This document shows positions 1 to 9,300 of a DNA stretch of 64,000 nucleotides, piece by piece. The notes beneath the pieces were generated by a model. That model was given only the letters and a program-made list of their open reading frames with translations. It ran no database searches and was not told where the DNA came from. Positions within the stretch are counted from its first letter, which is position 1. Every line of letters begins with the position of its first letter. This stretch comes from Diplonema papillatum (Eukaryota > Euglenozoa > Diplonemea > Diplonemida > Diplonemidae). Location of the stretch: NCBI GenBank assembly GCA_030068145.1, contig JAPJBO010000269.1, positions 1 to 64,000 on the forward strand. Direction: 5' to 3'. The position numbers and the translations under genes are program-made.

Positions 1-1523
1 GGCGGCAGCTCCTTCTTCACCCAAGCAAAAGACTCCTTACCCAGAGGGTTACGGAGCTCGCGCTGACACCTTGCGATTTCCAGGTACCTCGAATTTAACG
101 TAGTCTGGGCCAGGCTCTGGCACACGTCCGAGATAGTGTGTGATAGGCCCCGCGCGGCCTTCGCCGATGGCGGTATCAGTGGCAAAGCACACTTCCCGTC
201 CGTACGCTGGAGGATGAAGCTTTGAAACGACCGTATTTTGTCCCACTGCCCTTTGAGCAGGAGCGACAACGGGCACGGGGCGCTGGACATATCCTCCCAT
301 TTGGCTCGTGCGGCCGAGTATTCCCGCATGCGTCCGAGAAGACACCTGGCTCTCTTCAGAGGTGCGGTGTCGGCCCCCGCACCCTCCGGGGACGGCCTCG
401 CGGACACGCGCTGGGTGCTCAGCCTCCGCCGCTCTCCTCGCCCGCGGTAGGCCGCCAGGTTACCCTCAATCTTGGACTTCTGGAGCAGATAATCCTCCGC
501 CGCCCGCGAGATACGCAGCCAGAGAAAATCCACCCTCTGGCTGTCTTCTAGTCCGCGGGGGCACGGGTCGGCGAGTCGGTATTTCGCGACTACAGCTTTG
601 AGAGCTGCGGTGTCGGTACGGTCAGTCAGACCGGATCCAGGGATGGCACGGGGGAAGCGGAACACCGCGTTAAGTTGCTGGAAAGCGGTGAGGTGAAGCT
701 CAGCTCGAATCGCCTTATGTGTCGGGAACCCGGCCTCGAAGGTTTCTACGTTTCCAAGAGCGGAAGAGGCGATTTCGTTGGTAAGCACAAGGTCAATGCG
801 TGACGGCTCCCCGTGGTAGCAGGTGTGCTCCGGAGGCCTGTTCAGGGACTTCGCGTGAAGCTCGGCACAGTCAGTCCACCCGTTTCGCAGTGCGAAGCGT
901 AGGGCAGGAGAGTTCAGAGGGTCTGTGTTCAGGTCACCTGCAACTACAATCGGTACCGCGCCCAGGCGCCGGCGCATGCCCCAGAGAACCCCCTCGACCA
1001 ACTTCTCACGTTCAATCCGAGCCGAGTGGCCGCAATGTCCGTACAACGAAACCACGTGAAGCGCACCCTTCCCGCTTCCGGTCGCGACACGTACGTGGAG
1101 GAAGCGAGCTGCCTCGTAGGCCCGCTCTTCAACGACATCGAACGGGCTAACCACGCATGCCGGCAGGCCTTTCCTCACAAGGATTGCTACACCGGCGCTC
1201 CCCCCGGTTATTTGGGATGGAACGTCGTTGCCACATTTACGCCCTTCGCAGCAGGAACCGAAGAAAGGCTGCCAGACGTCGAGAGCAGCACACTCCTTCA
1301 GGGCCATCCGGATTTTCTTCTGCCCGGTGCTCGTCAGCTTCGTCTCCTGCAAGCAGATGACGTCCGCCACAATGCCGCAGAGGAGGAGCACGTTCTTTAA
1401 CAACGAGGTTACGTTGATCGTTACTACACGTAAGGGTGGTAGGCGAGGGCCGGACCCAGAGGATGTAGTGAGGGTAAGGTTGTGTGACGCGTATGACGCG
1501 TGGTATAATTGAGGGCTCACCAT
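1..1523 (-). CDS. LINE ORF2, APE-type endonuclease part (runs off left edge)
   Basis: This is the second ORF of a non-LTR retrotransposon. The frame is open from the ATG at 1523-1521 to the window edge, about 507 codons, with no in-frame stop. Reading the minus strand, the apurinic-endonuclease motifs appear in order: VICLQETKL (metal-binding Glu), SLYGHCG, VVAGDLNTDP (Asp/Asn), SRIDLVLTN (catalytic Asp) and GFPTHKAI (terminal His). A roughly 200-residue linker follows. The reverse transcriptase would lie outside the window. APE endonucleases of LINEs nick target DNA to prime reverse transcription. The start codon overlaps the ORF1 stop. All endonuclease motifs look intact, so the element may be young, but activity cannot be judged without the RT. 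Confidence 0.9.
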   Translation of the reverse strand, partial: MVSPQLYHASYASHNLTLTTSSGSGPRLPPLRVVTINVTSLLKNVLLLCGIVADVICLQETKLTSTGQKKIRMALKECAALDVWQPFFGSCCEGRKCGNDVPSQITGGSAGVAILVRKGLPACVVSPFDVVEERAYEAARFLHVRVATGSGKGALHVVSLYGHCGHSARIEREKLVEGVLWGMRRRLGAVPIVVAGDLNTDPLNSPALRFALRNGWTDCAELHAKSLNRPPEHTCYHGEPSRIDLVLTNEIASSALGNVETFEAGFPTHKAIRAELHLTAFQQLNAVFRFPRAIPGSGLTDRTDTAALKAVVAKYRLADPCPRGLEDSQRVDFLWLRISRAAEDYLLQKSKIEGNLAAYRGRGERRRLSTQRVSARPSPEGAGADTAPLKRARCLLGRMREYSAARAKWEDMSSAPCPLSLLLKGQWDKIRSFQSFILQRTDGKCALPLIPPSAKAARGLSHTISDVCQSLAQTTLNSRYLEIARCQRELRNPLGKESFAWVKKELP

Positions 1524-2926
1524 TTTGAGTCCGCGGGGTCGACGGCGGGCGCCTGCGCAGGCGAGGGCGGTGTTGGGGGGGCGTCTTGCAGTTTAGCCCA
1601 GCACGCATGGCAAACCACCGCCTCACAGGGGCCGTGTGCACATTGACGCCTCGCCTGTCCTACTTGCATACTCTTGCAGCAGACTTCGCATAGGAACGCT
1701 TTATCGTTTTCGTATGCCTCCTGCCAGTTGGCGTGCCGGCAGTCGGTAGCCATATTGTCAGCGGTGTCGACCCGCGCCACCTTGTCCTGGGTCGTCGTCT
1801 CATCGCTGGCGCGGCTCCGCTTCTGTCCAGGAACGGGTTCTGGGCGTTCATGGAGGCTCGCGAGGAACTCGCGAGGGAGATTAATCTTCACCCGCTGGCA
1901 CTGTGTGGTGAACCCCTTCTTTTGCCTCGCGTCGATGGATCGGTCGTATTTCCTGATCGAGATTGACGCCCGATCAAGGCGGTAGAGCACTGGTGCCGGA
2001 GGTCCCTGGTCGGCAATGACCACGCACACAGTATCCCCTCGCCGTTTGAACGAACCGACCGGCTCCACATTCCATTCGGCTGCTGCGCAGGCGGCGAGGA
2101 GGTCGGACGGGTGCTCCGCCGGACACGCCGTGGTGACGATGTACTTGTCACCCCGACGCTGGCGCTTCGACAGCTTCTTCCCGACCGCCGATTCCGTGGC
2201 GGCGACGTGCTCCGGGGTCGTTCGTATGCCGAAGACGCCGGTTTTCGCACCGCCGATCACACCGAAAGTGTTCGGTGTCCGGGAAGCTATCTGGCGCGCT
2301 TCCTCGAGGGCGCAGTCGCTCACCCACACCGCCGGCAGCGTGTCCGTTCCGTTGACGAACGACATGGCCTTCCAGAAAGTGCCGGCCTTCCCGGAGCTCC
2401 GAAGCAACTTCGGCACGTCTTCGACGGGAACGCGGACGCTCACCTCACACACGCCCTGACGTCGGTGCACCTTCGTAAACACCGACGACCAGTCCATGCG
2501 CAGACCTTCGGCTTCCGCCGCCTTCTTCGCCATGATCCTGACCGACTGGCCAGCCTTCATCGCCGTCTCCCACGTCGTGGCGTGGACATAAGCCGCACGC
2601 ACCTGGAATAGGCACACCTGTGTCGTCGGCTGCCCGGGGGCGACCGTTTTGCACGATACCGTCGGCGGGGTGACGTTGTAGTACTTCGCCCACACGTCCT
2701 GGTGGTTCCCGTCAGAAAGCACCACCAGGTGCCTCGCCGACTCTGCCCACGGTACGGTGCACACGACGGCTACTTTTGCGCCCGGACAGACCCCGATGAG
2801 GTCCAAGGCAGCCCCCCATGCGTACTCCGCATCCTCGGTGTTCGCGGCAACAAGGACGCCGCCTTTCTTGCTCCCCATCTCGACACCGGACTCGACCTTT
2901 GGCACTCCCCAGCCATCGAGTACCAT
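1517..2926 (-). CDS. LINE ORF1 protein, C-terminal Cys/His finger
   Basis: A 469-residue ORF directly upstream of the endonuclease ORF on the same strand, so by position it is the ORF1 (RNA-binding/chaperone) protein of the LINE. I see no clear RRM or CCHC knuckle. The middle is basic (for example KKLSKRQRRGDKY), and residues about 410-450 form a Cys/His cluster (CEVCCKSMQ, then CAHGPCEAVVCHACW) resembling a PHD/RING-type zinc finger. The stop TGA at 1519-1517 overlaps the ORF2 ATG as ATGGTGA, which suggests termination-reinitiation coupling. Assignment rests on position and zinc-finger content rather than on a recognised ORF1 family. Confidence 0.75.
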   Translation of the reverse strand: MVLDGWGVPKVESGVEMGSKKGGVLVAANTEDAEYAWGAALDLIGVCPGAKVAVVCTVPWAESARHLVVLSDGNHQDVWAKYYNVTPPTVSCKTVAPGQPTTQVCLFQVRAAYVHATTWETAMKAGQSVRIMAKKAAEAEGLRMDWSSVFTKVHRRQGVCEVSVRVPVEDVPKLLRSSGKAGTFWKAMSFVNGTDTLPAVWVSDCALEEARQIASRTPNTFGVIGGAKTGVFGIRTTPEHVAATESAVGKKLSKRQRRGDKYIVTTACPAEHPSDLLAACAAAEWNVEPVGSFKRRGDTVCVVIADQGPPAPVLYRLDRASISIRKYDRSIDARQKKGFTTQCQRVKINLPREFLASLHERPEPVPGQKRSRASDETTTQDKVARVDTADNMATDCRHANWQEAYENDKAFLCEVCCKSMQVGQARRQCAHGPCEAVVCHACWAKLQDAPPTPPSPAQAPAVDPADSKW

Positions 2927-2987
2927 GACGGCCTTCGGCCGTGTGCGTCGGGTCTTTTCGGCCCACGTGCTCCCATTTTTTTTTTCT

Positions 2988-3134
2988 GACCACCCACCGT
3001 GGTGACCACCTTAGAGAGTGACAGGTAGCGTCCCCCCTCCACAGTGAAAATAGCCTGTATATAGGGGGGGGGGGGGGGGGGGGTCAGGTCAGATTCTGCC
3101 AACGACTCCGCAATCTGGCCGCTTAGGGCCACCC
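2988..3134 (+). repeat. Interspersed repeat R7 with poly-G tract
   Basis: About 75 bp starting CTGACCACCCACCGTGGTGA recurs at 53016-53100 with a few changes. Both copies end in a long G run (here 3064-3082). The segment contains the short dyad CACCGTGGTG. The copies look non-coding. The stretch from here to the fold-back element holds no gene. Confidence 0.7.
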
Positions 3135-4510
3135 CTGGGGGGGGGTTCACTTCTGGTCGGGGTTTTTGATTTCCGTTGATGTTCACGCAGCTCAGACACA
3201 AGGAATCGTCCCAGAAAGTTGTTTTAGGAGGTATTCTGACCATAAACTTGGAGAAGCCATCAACTAAACATGAAAACAGCCCCCAAAATGGTGAATTCAC
3301 CCTATTTTCAATCATTTTGGGGCACCTGTGGTGTGACTGCTGTGTGCAATGCCTTTTTGTTGCCGCTCCACCCCGAACGCCTTGAAAACCCCCAAAACAC
3401 TCTGGAAGAACCCCAGAACACCTTGGAATACCCCCAAACCACCTTGGAAGACCCCAAACTACCTTGAAAGACCCCCAGAACACCTTGGCAGAACACCTTC
3501 AAGGCCCCCAGAGGACATTGGAAAACCCCTGGCGCACGTTGGCAGACCCTCAAAACACCTTGACAGACCTCTTGAACACCTTGGAACCCCCCAGAAATCC
3601 TTGGAAACCCCCCAGAACTCCTCGGAAACCCCTCAGAACACCTTGGAAAGCTCCCAGGATACCCTGAAAGACCACCAGAGCACCTTGGTCGACCCCACCC
3701 AACCTTGGAAGACCTGTAGCACACCTTAGAAGTACCCAGAACACCTTGGCAGAACTCCTTGCTAAGCCCCCAGACACCTTGGAAACCCCGAGAACACCTT
3801 GAAACCCTTAGAACTCCCCCAGAACACCTTGAAAACCCTCCAGAACACCTTGGAAACTCCTCAGAACACCTTGGAAGACCCCCTTACAACCTTGGAAACA
3901 CCCAGAGCACCTTGGAAAACCCCCCTGGACACTTTGGAAGACCCTGGACACTTCGGAAGACCCCCTGGACACTTTGGAAGACCATCGGCACACCTTGGAC
4001 GACCTTCAGAACACTTCGGAAGGTGTCCTGGGGGTCTTCCAATGTGTTGTGGGGGGTTTTTCAAGGTGCTCCAGGGGTTCCAAGGTGTTCAAGAGGTCTC
4101 GTAAGGTGGTTTGAGCGTCTGCCAACGTGCGCCAGGGGTTTTCCGGGGGGCTTGAAGGTGTTCTGCCAAGGTGTTCTGGGGGTCTTCCAAGGTGGTTTGG
4201 GGGTCTTCCAAGGTGTTCTGGGGTTCTTCCAGAGTGCTCTGGGGGGTTTTCAAGGCATTCTGGGGTTCTTCCAGTGGAGCAGCGACAAAAAGGCATTGCA
4301 CAGCAACCACACCACAGTTGCCCCAGAATGATTGAAAATAGGGTGAATTCACCATTTTGGGGCTGTTTTCATGTTGTGTTGATGGCTTCTCCAAGTTTAT
4401 GGTCAGAAAACCTCCTAAAACAACTTTCTGGGATGATTCCTTGTGTCTGAGCTGTGTGAACATCAACGGAAAGCAAGAAACCCGACCAGAAGTGAACCCC
4501 CCCCCCCCCT
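3135..4510. mobile_element. Fold-back element FB1 with long inverted arms
   Basis: The left arm (about 3135-3375) and right arm (about 4265-4510) are near-perfect reverse complements over roughly 230 bp. Both carry, in opposite orientation, the block starting GTTCACTTCTGGTCGGG and the block around AACAGCCCCAAAATGGTGAA. Between them lie dozens of degenerate ~20-30-bp repeats of the type CCCAGAACACCTTGGAA. These run in one orientation from 3380 to about 4020 and flip to the complement from about 4020 to 4265. That layout is typical of fold-back or MITE-like transposons. No transposase is present. The element ends in G/C runs, so a target duplication could not be read. The many overlapping ORFs here are repeat artefacts. 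Confidence 0.8.
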
Positions 4511-4514
4511 TTTT

Positions 4515-4706
4515 AAAATCGACCTATTATAACGTTATTATAACGTTATATAACGTTATATAACGTTATAACGGGTCAAATAACGTTATTTTTTGACCAA
4601 AAATGCAAATAACGGTTTTATAACGGTCAATAACGGTTTTTCTGGATTTAGGGGGGGGGTAACAAATAACTCCGGGAATAACGTTATATAACGTTATATA
4701 ACGGCA
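4515..4706. repeat. Palindromic TAACGTTATA repeat tract
   Basis: AT-rich block of repeated TAACGTTATA/ATAACGTTAT units, each itself nearly palindromic, with variants such as AATAACGGTTTT. It abuts the fold-back element and the 46-bp tandem array. No coding signal. Confidence 0.8.
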
Positions 4707-5040
4707 TCTATGACTCTTAAGTCTCAAAGTTATCCCAATTTGTGGGATGATATGGCGCACTTTTAAGTCTCGAAGTTATCCGAATTTGTGGGATGATATG
4801 GCGCACTTTTAAGTCTCGAAGTTATCCGAATTTGTGGGATGATATGGCGCACTCTTAAGTCTCAAAGTTATCCCAATTTGTGGGATGATATGGCGCACTT
4901 TTAAGTCTCAAAGTTATCCCAATTTGTGGGATGATGGATGATATGGCGCACTTTTAAGTCTCGAAGTTATCCGAATTTGTGGGATGATATGGCGCACTCT
5001 TGAGTCTTGATGATACCCGAATTTGTAGAACGACGTGGAG
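4707..5040. repeat. 46-bp tandem array, about 6.5 units
   Basis: Units begin GGCGCACTTTTAAGTCTCGA and recur at 4754, 4800, 4846, 4892, 4946 and 4989. The period is 46 bp, with one unit lengthened by an extra GATGGATGAT-type insertion. Two unit types alternate, TCTCGAAGTTATCCGAA and TCTCAAAGTTATCCCAA. The last unit is degenerate. No coding signal. Confidence 0.85.
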
Positions 5041-5562
5041 CACTCTCGGGCCTAGATGTTGTCTGGTATAAGCCTGTCCGACCCCCTTCTGATAGACCAA
5101 TGAATCCAGCTGCAGGCAATTTTATGCGGCTCCAGGGAACAGGGATGGACCTCCGTGGTGCATCGCAGTTCACTGCGACTCTCAGCGGCAGACAATTCGA
5201 TGCAGTTCCAGGAGGGTGATGTGAAGTACTCTTTTTTTTAAGTCAACGCCCCAAAAAGCGGGTGTGCTACAACCAAAACGCTTAGTTCCGTTGGAGGGTG
5301 GTTGCTGCGTCAAAGTCATTGTACAGGCGTTACCCTACCTGGGGCCTCAAAATCCAGAAAAACAGCGTTTTGTGCTCAAAAAAAGGCTCGCCGAGAGCAT
5401 ACGAGCTCGAAATCGGACTCGCAAACATAAATTTGGGGGGGGGTGTAGGTCCTATACCCCACTTGCCCAGTATCTTACTATGCCAGAAAACATCTGCCCA
5501 AACCCCCCCCCCCCCCCCTTTTGGCATCGTCTCATATGGTATGGTTCCACCGGGGGGGGAAT
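5041..5562. other. Intergenic/intronic stretch without a recognised gene
   Basis: No convincing exon on either strand. A C run at 5503-5518 and a T run at 5230 are present. The phrase TATGGTTCCACCGGGGGG occurs at about 5540 and again at about 5794, and a related one at 19318. Confidence 0.5.
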
Positions 5563-5774
5563 TGCAAGAACGTGCTTGGAATGGGTATGTGCTCAACACC
5601 GCACTGTTCCCGTCTGCGCCGTGTTTCGGTCCTTTAAGCCACGGACACATAAGGCGGACCATCATCAGCGTGGAACCTGAGTGTCTGCAGACAGGACTGC
5701 GGTGTGAGTCTGGTTTGTCAGGCGGTTGTTCGTAGCTCGTCACAGCCAGGACCACCCGTGCTACTAGAGCACAG
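5563..5774 (+). repeat. Interspersed repeat R8, copy 1 (about 212 bp)
   Basis: Begins TTGCAAGAACGTGCTTGG and ends CAGGACCACCCGTGCTAC. It is over 90% identical by eye to 15306-15520 and 51900-52105, in the same orientation. There are no long ORFs, no tRNA A/B boxes and no obvious terminal repeats. It may be a SINE or another short non-autonomous element. It lies just downstream of the last visible exon of gene 1. Confidence 0.8.
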
Positions 5775-5824
5775 TCCGTCACGGGGAGAAGGCATATGGT
5801 TCCACCGGGGGGGGGGGAGCATAC

Positions 5825-6378
5825 TCCTGGCGATGCTGACGGCGAGGGGCTGCGTGACTTCGAGGGACCGCTGGAGGAACTCTTGGCGCTTCCACAGGCT
5901 CTCGCTGCAGGTGACGAGGTTCGACAGCAGGAGCGTCTTGCGAGGATCGCTGTCGTGCTTGACGATCAGGAGGTTGAAGTAGTGGATCATGCCGGTCAGC
6001 TGCGGGAGCATGGTGACGTTGGCACCGACATTCATGCCCGAGCCCAGCGGGTCAAGCATGCTCAACTGCGCACCGGCATCCATGTCCCTCCTGGGGAGGA
6101 AGATCGGAGAAGGATCAGCCTGCGGCCTCGGGGGAGACAGCGACGGCGCGATGGTGTGCGCCTTGAAGTCGAAGGTCGCGTAGAACGAGAAAAAGAGCCG
6201 CAGCACGTCGCTCGCGTCCTCCGGCACCTCGGCGGGGGAGCGGTCGTCGATGACGGAGATGAGGAGGAGGAGCAGCAGGTACCCGTTCACCACGCCCGGG
6301 CGGTCGCCCATTTGCGCGGTGCGGAAGATGGACTTGATCGCGAACGCCGCCCGCTTCAGGGCGGGCGCTCTCGTGAAC
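5825..6378 (-). CDS. Gene 1 exon 3: PAP-associated domain
   Basis: The acceptor is ACAG/G at 6379 and the donor is A/GTATGC at 5824. The exon enters in phase 2 and leaves in phase 1. It encodes the central helices (LKRAAFAIKSIFRTAQ, NGYLLLLLLISVIDD) and the PAP/25A-associated signature LDPLGSGMNVGANV, near which family members carry the nucleotide-specificity loop. Translation beyond 5824 runs into repeat R8 and stops at 5718, so splicing there is more likely than read-through. The next exon was not found. Confidence 0.7.
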
Positions 6379-9300
6379 CTGTTTTGTGTTTCCGGCGATT
6401 ATCGCGCAGCCAGTTGCCTGTGACGGCGTTCTTTTTGATTGCTGTGAAATAGTCAAAAGGGTTGCTTAGGTTCGCTGCTGATCTGCTGCTTGGCTCTGCA
6501 TGTAGAGTGCAGTGATGACGGAGCTGGCGGTTGATAAAGTGGCCCTGGTAAGGTGTCGTGGGGATCGGGAGGTTTGGCACCGGCACCTCGGCAGGGGAGC
6601 GGTCGTCGATGACGGAGATGAGGAGGAGGAGCAGCAGGTACCCGTTCACCACGCCCGGACGGTCGCCCATTTGCGCGGTGCGGAAGATGGACTTGATCGC
6701 GAATGCCGCCCGTTTCAGGGCGGGCGCTCTCGTGAACCTGTTTTTTTTGTGTTTCCGACGATCCCGTGGGACGTACAGATTGGTGTCTTTCGACCTTTTG
6801 TTTGTTTGTGAGGTTCAGCTTGGTGCGTGTGGTCGGTGGGCGGGTGGGGGGTGGTTGGTTAGGAAGCTCTACTGTATCGGGCTAGACTTTAATTCATGCT
6901 TGAGCCAGGATGCCCACTCCGCAGCCTTTCCGCTGGTTTTGCGTTTTTTTTTTTTTTTTTTTTTTTTCGGTCGACGACAGGGACTTATATGGGTCGGAGA
7001 GATTTGGCGGGAAAGTTGGGAGTGCAGTGGGTGAAACTTGGGCAGTTGGAATGTTGCCTTTTGGCAGAAGTTTCCGATGCTTCTCGTCTCACGTTGGACA
7101 CTGCTGTGTCATGCTCGCCCGGCAAGGTGCCAACTTGGCAGTCAGAACGCGCTGCGGCAAGAAGATCGGGTAAGGGCGTTGGGGCAACAGGGTCTGTTTG
7201 TGTTCCAACTGAGAACGTTAGCCCCGAACTATTTTCCTGGCGCCAGCACCTGCTCCGGTCAATACAAGACACCACGGAGACAGAGGTCTACGTAATCTAG
7301 ACTTCTCTGCGTTCCCGCACATAGTTCCTGCATGCGTCGATTGGTATGCGAATCCTCTGGGAGCGAGTTGTTGTTTCATGAAGTCGGCTAGAGTGGCAGT
7401 CGTAGGTGCGATAACCCGAATATTGGCTGATGTTGCGCTTTCGACTTGAGCTGCTGACACTTCTCCTCCTTCCTGGGCGCGCTCGAGCATGCCCAGCAGG
7501 TTCTGCATTTGGAGCTAACCCCAGCGAGTGTGCCATCGAATCTCGCCCGCTTCTTCGGTGGCGTGGTGCCCTGACTGACCCTGGCCAACACCCAAAAAAA
7601 GAACTGCCTGTTCAGAAGATTATCATTTTTATTTTCCCGCCTGCCCAAGTTTTTTTTGCGGGTAAACAGTAAACTTGGGAGACGGCCCAAGTTTGCTATT
7701 CATATTATATAAGCCCCTGGTCGACGATATACGTCGTTCTGATGTCTGACGACTTTGTTTCTTTGCTTGCTTTGTTTTCCTTGTGGACCTTTTATTTCCC
7801 CCTTTCAAACAAAAAAACTTCTTCCTCTGGGAGAATCCTTTTTGTGCGGTCGTTTTTTTTTTTTTTTTGCCAATCGGTCGCCTTGTGGCTATGACTTTGT
7901 GGAGTTTTTTTTCTTTTTTTAGAGTTAAAAGTTCGCTTGAAATTCCGGGGCTTTAGGGTCTCCGTGTGACCGTTGATAAACGGTTTCTCTCTCAGAGCAA
8001 GACCAGGTACCAGGGAAAGCCTGCTACACGGGAGCCAAGCTTCACTTGTTCGGCGGACCTGCAGAGCCACGGGCCTACGGGTCTAGTGGCTACCAATTTC
8101 CAAAACTAAAGCATCAAGGCTTGGCGCACCTTGGGGCTTGGCACTCGCGCTGAACACAAGCTCGTCGAGACGGTCAGCCGCAGGGCAGAGCGGACGGGGT
8201 TGTGGCACTGTGCTGCCTCCGACTCAAGCTTTGCAAGCTGTGGTTGACCGTCACGTTCCTGGACCAGGAGTTATGTATTTTCTCTTTTCTTAGAGCAAGA
8301 AAGGGCTATATGGTTACGGGTTGTATATTTGGTGCACACGTTCGTTATGGGTTATGGCTAGCCATGTCCAGGACGGTTTGTGACCGTTTTCTTTTTTGTG
8401 TTACCGTCGATTCCGAAGGACGATCAGTTTCGTGTCGTTGTTTGTTTGGCAAGGAGTTTTGGTGACGCGCTTCAGTTAGAGAAATACTCGAGGGACTGCC
8501 TTGTGCTCATTTCGAAGAAGCCTAGAGGGGGAGAAAACAATACAACTACAAAGTGGTCTTTTTGAACGCTTACGCAACTAAACCCAGATTTACCTGTGCT
8601 TCGTGTGGGCTACAGCACATTTACCTCCTTTGATCTATCGCAACTGGCAGTCTCCTCAAGCATTTCCTACAAAGCAGGTGCTCATACAAAAAAAGAAAAT
8701 AAGAAATAAGATGTCAAAATTCAGTTTGCTTGCTCTCTCACCGGGTGCTCAATTCACTTCTCAGCCAGTTTTTTTGTGTTGCCGTCGATCCCGAAGGACG
8801 ATCAGTTTGTGTCTTGCGACCTTTGTTTGTTGGGCAAGGAGTTTTTTTTTTTTGATATTTTGCAACTTACCTACAAAAAGCAGGTGCTTATACAAAAAGA
8901 AATGCGTAGTTTCGTTTTGTTCTTTTACTTGTAGTTGTCGACAACTTCTTTTGTATTGAGGTGTCATTCAGATGGAAATCCAAAGCCGCCCACGTATAGG
9001 ATGAAAGGAGAAAATGTTTCGAAGAAAAGACTGCGTTCTCTTGTTTTTTCTTTTTTTTTCCTCACAAAATTGCTCGCAAACCTCGTGGTCAGCCTCGGCG
9101 CGACGACCCGCGGCTGCGGCAGCCCTCCTGTTTCGACGGTGTCCTTGAAGATGTGCACGACGTACTCAGGCTCGTCTTTTTCCTTCAGTCTCGCGTTGCC
9201 CGCGGCCTGCTGGATCCAACTCGACTTCCACAGCGCACCGGACTTCATCCGGACGGCGGGGAATCCGTAGACGTAGGACAGCGTCGATTCGACTTCGAAC

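Noticed and set aside
5563-5774. R8 as a 5S rRNA, snRNA or SRP RNA gene
   Set aside because: No matching conserved boxes or structure was recognised. Three dispersed copies fit an interspersed repeat better.
7218-7508. Open minus-strand frame as gene 1 exon between exons 2 and 3
   Set aside because: Exons 2 and 3 already join in phase (2/2) with a sensible sequence, and this frame would need a different phase. It is mentioned only as a doubtful exon.
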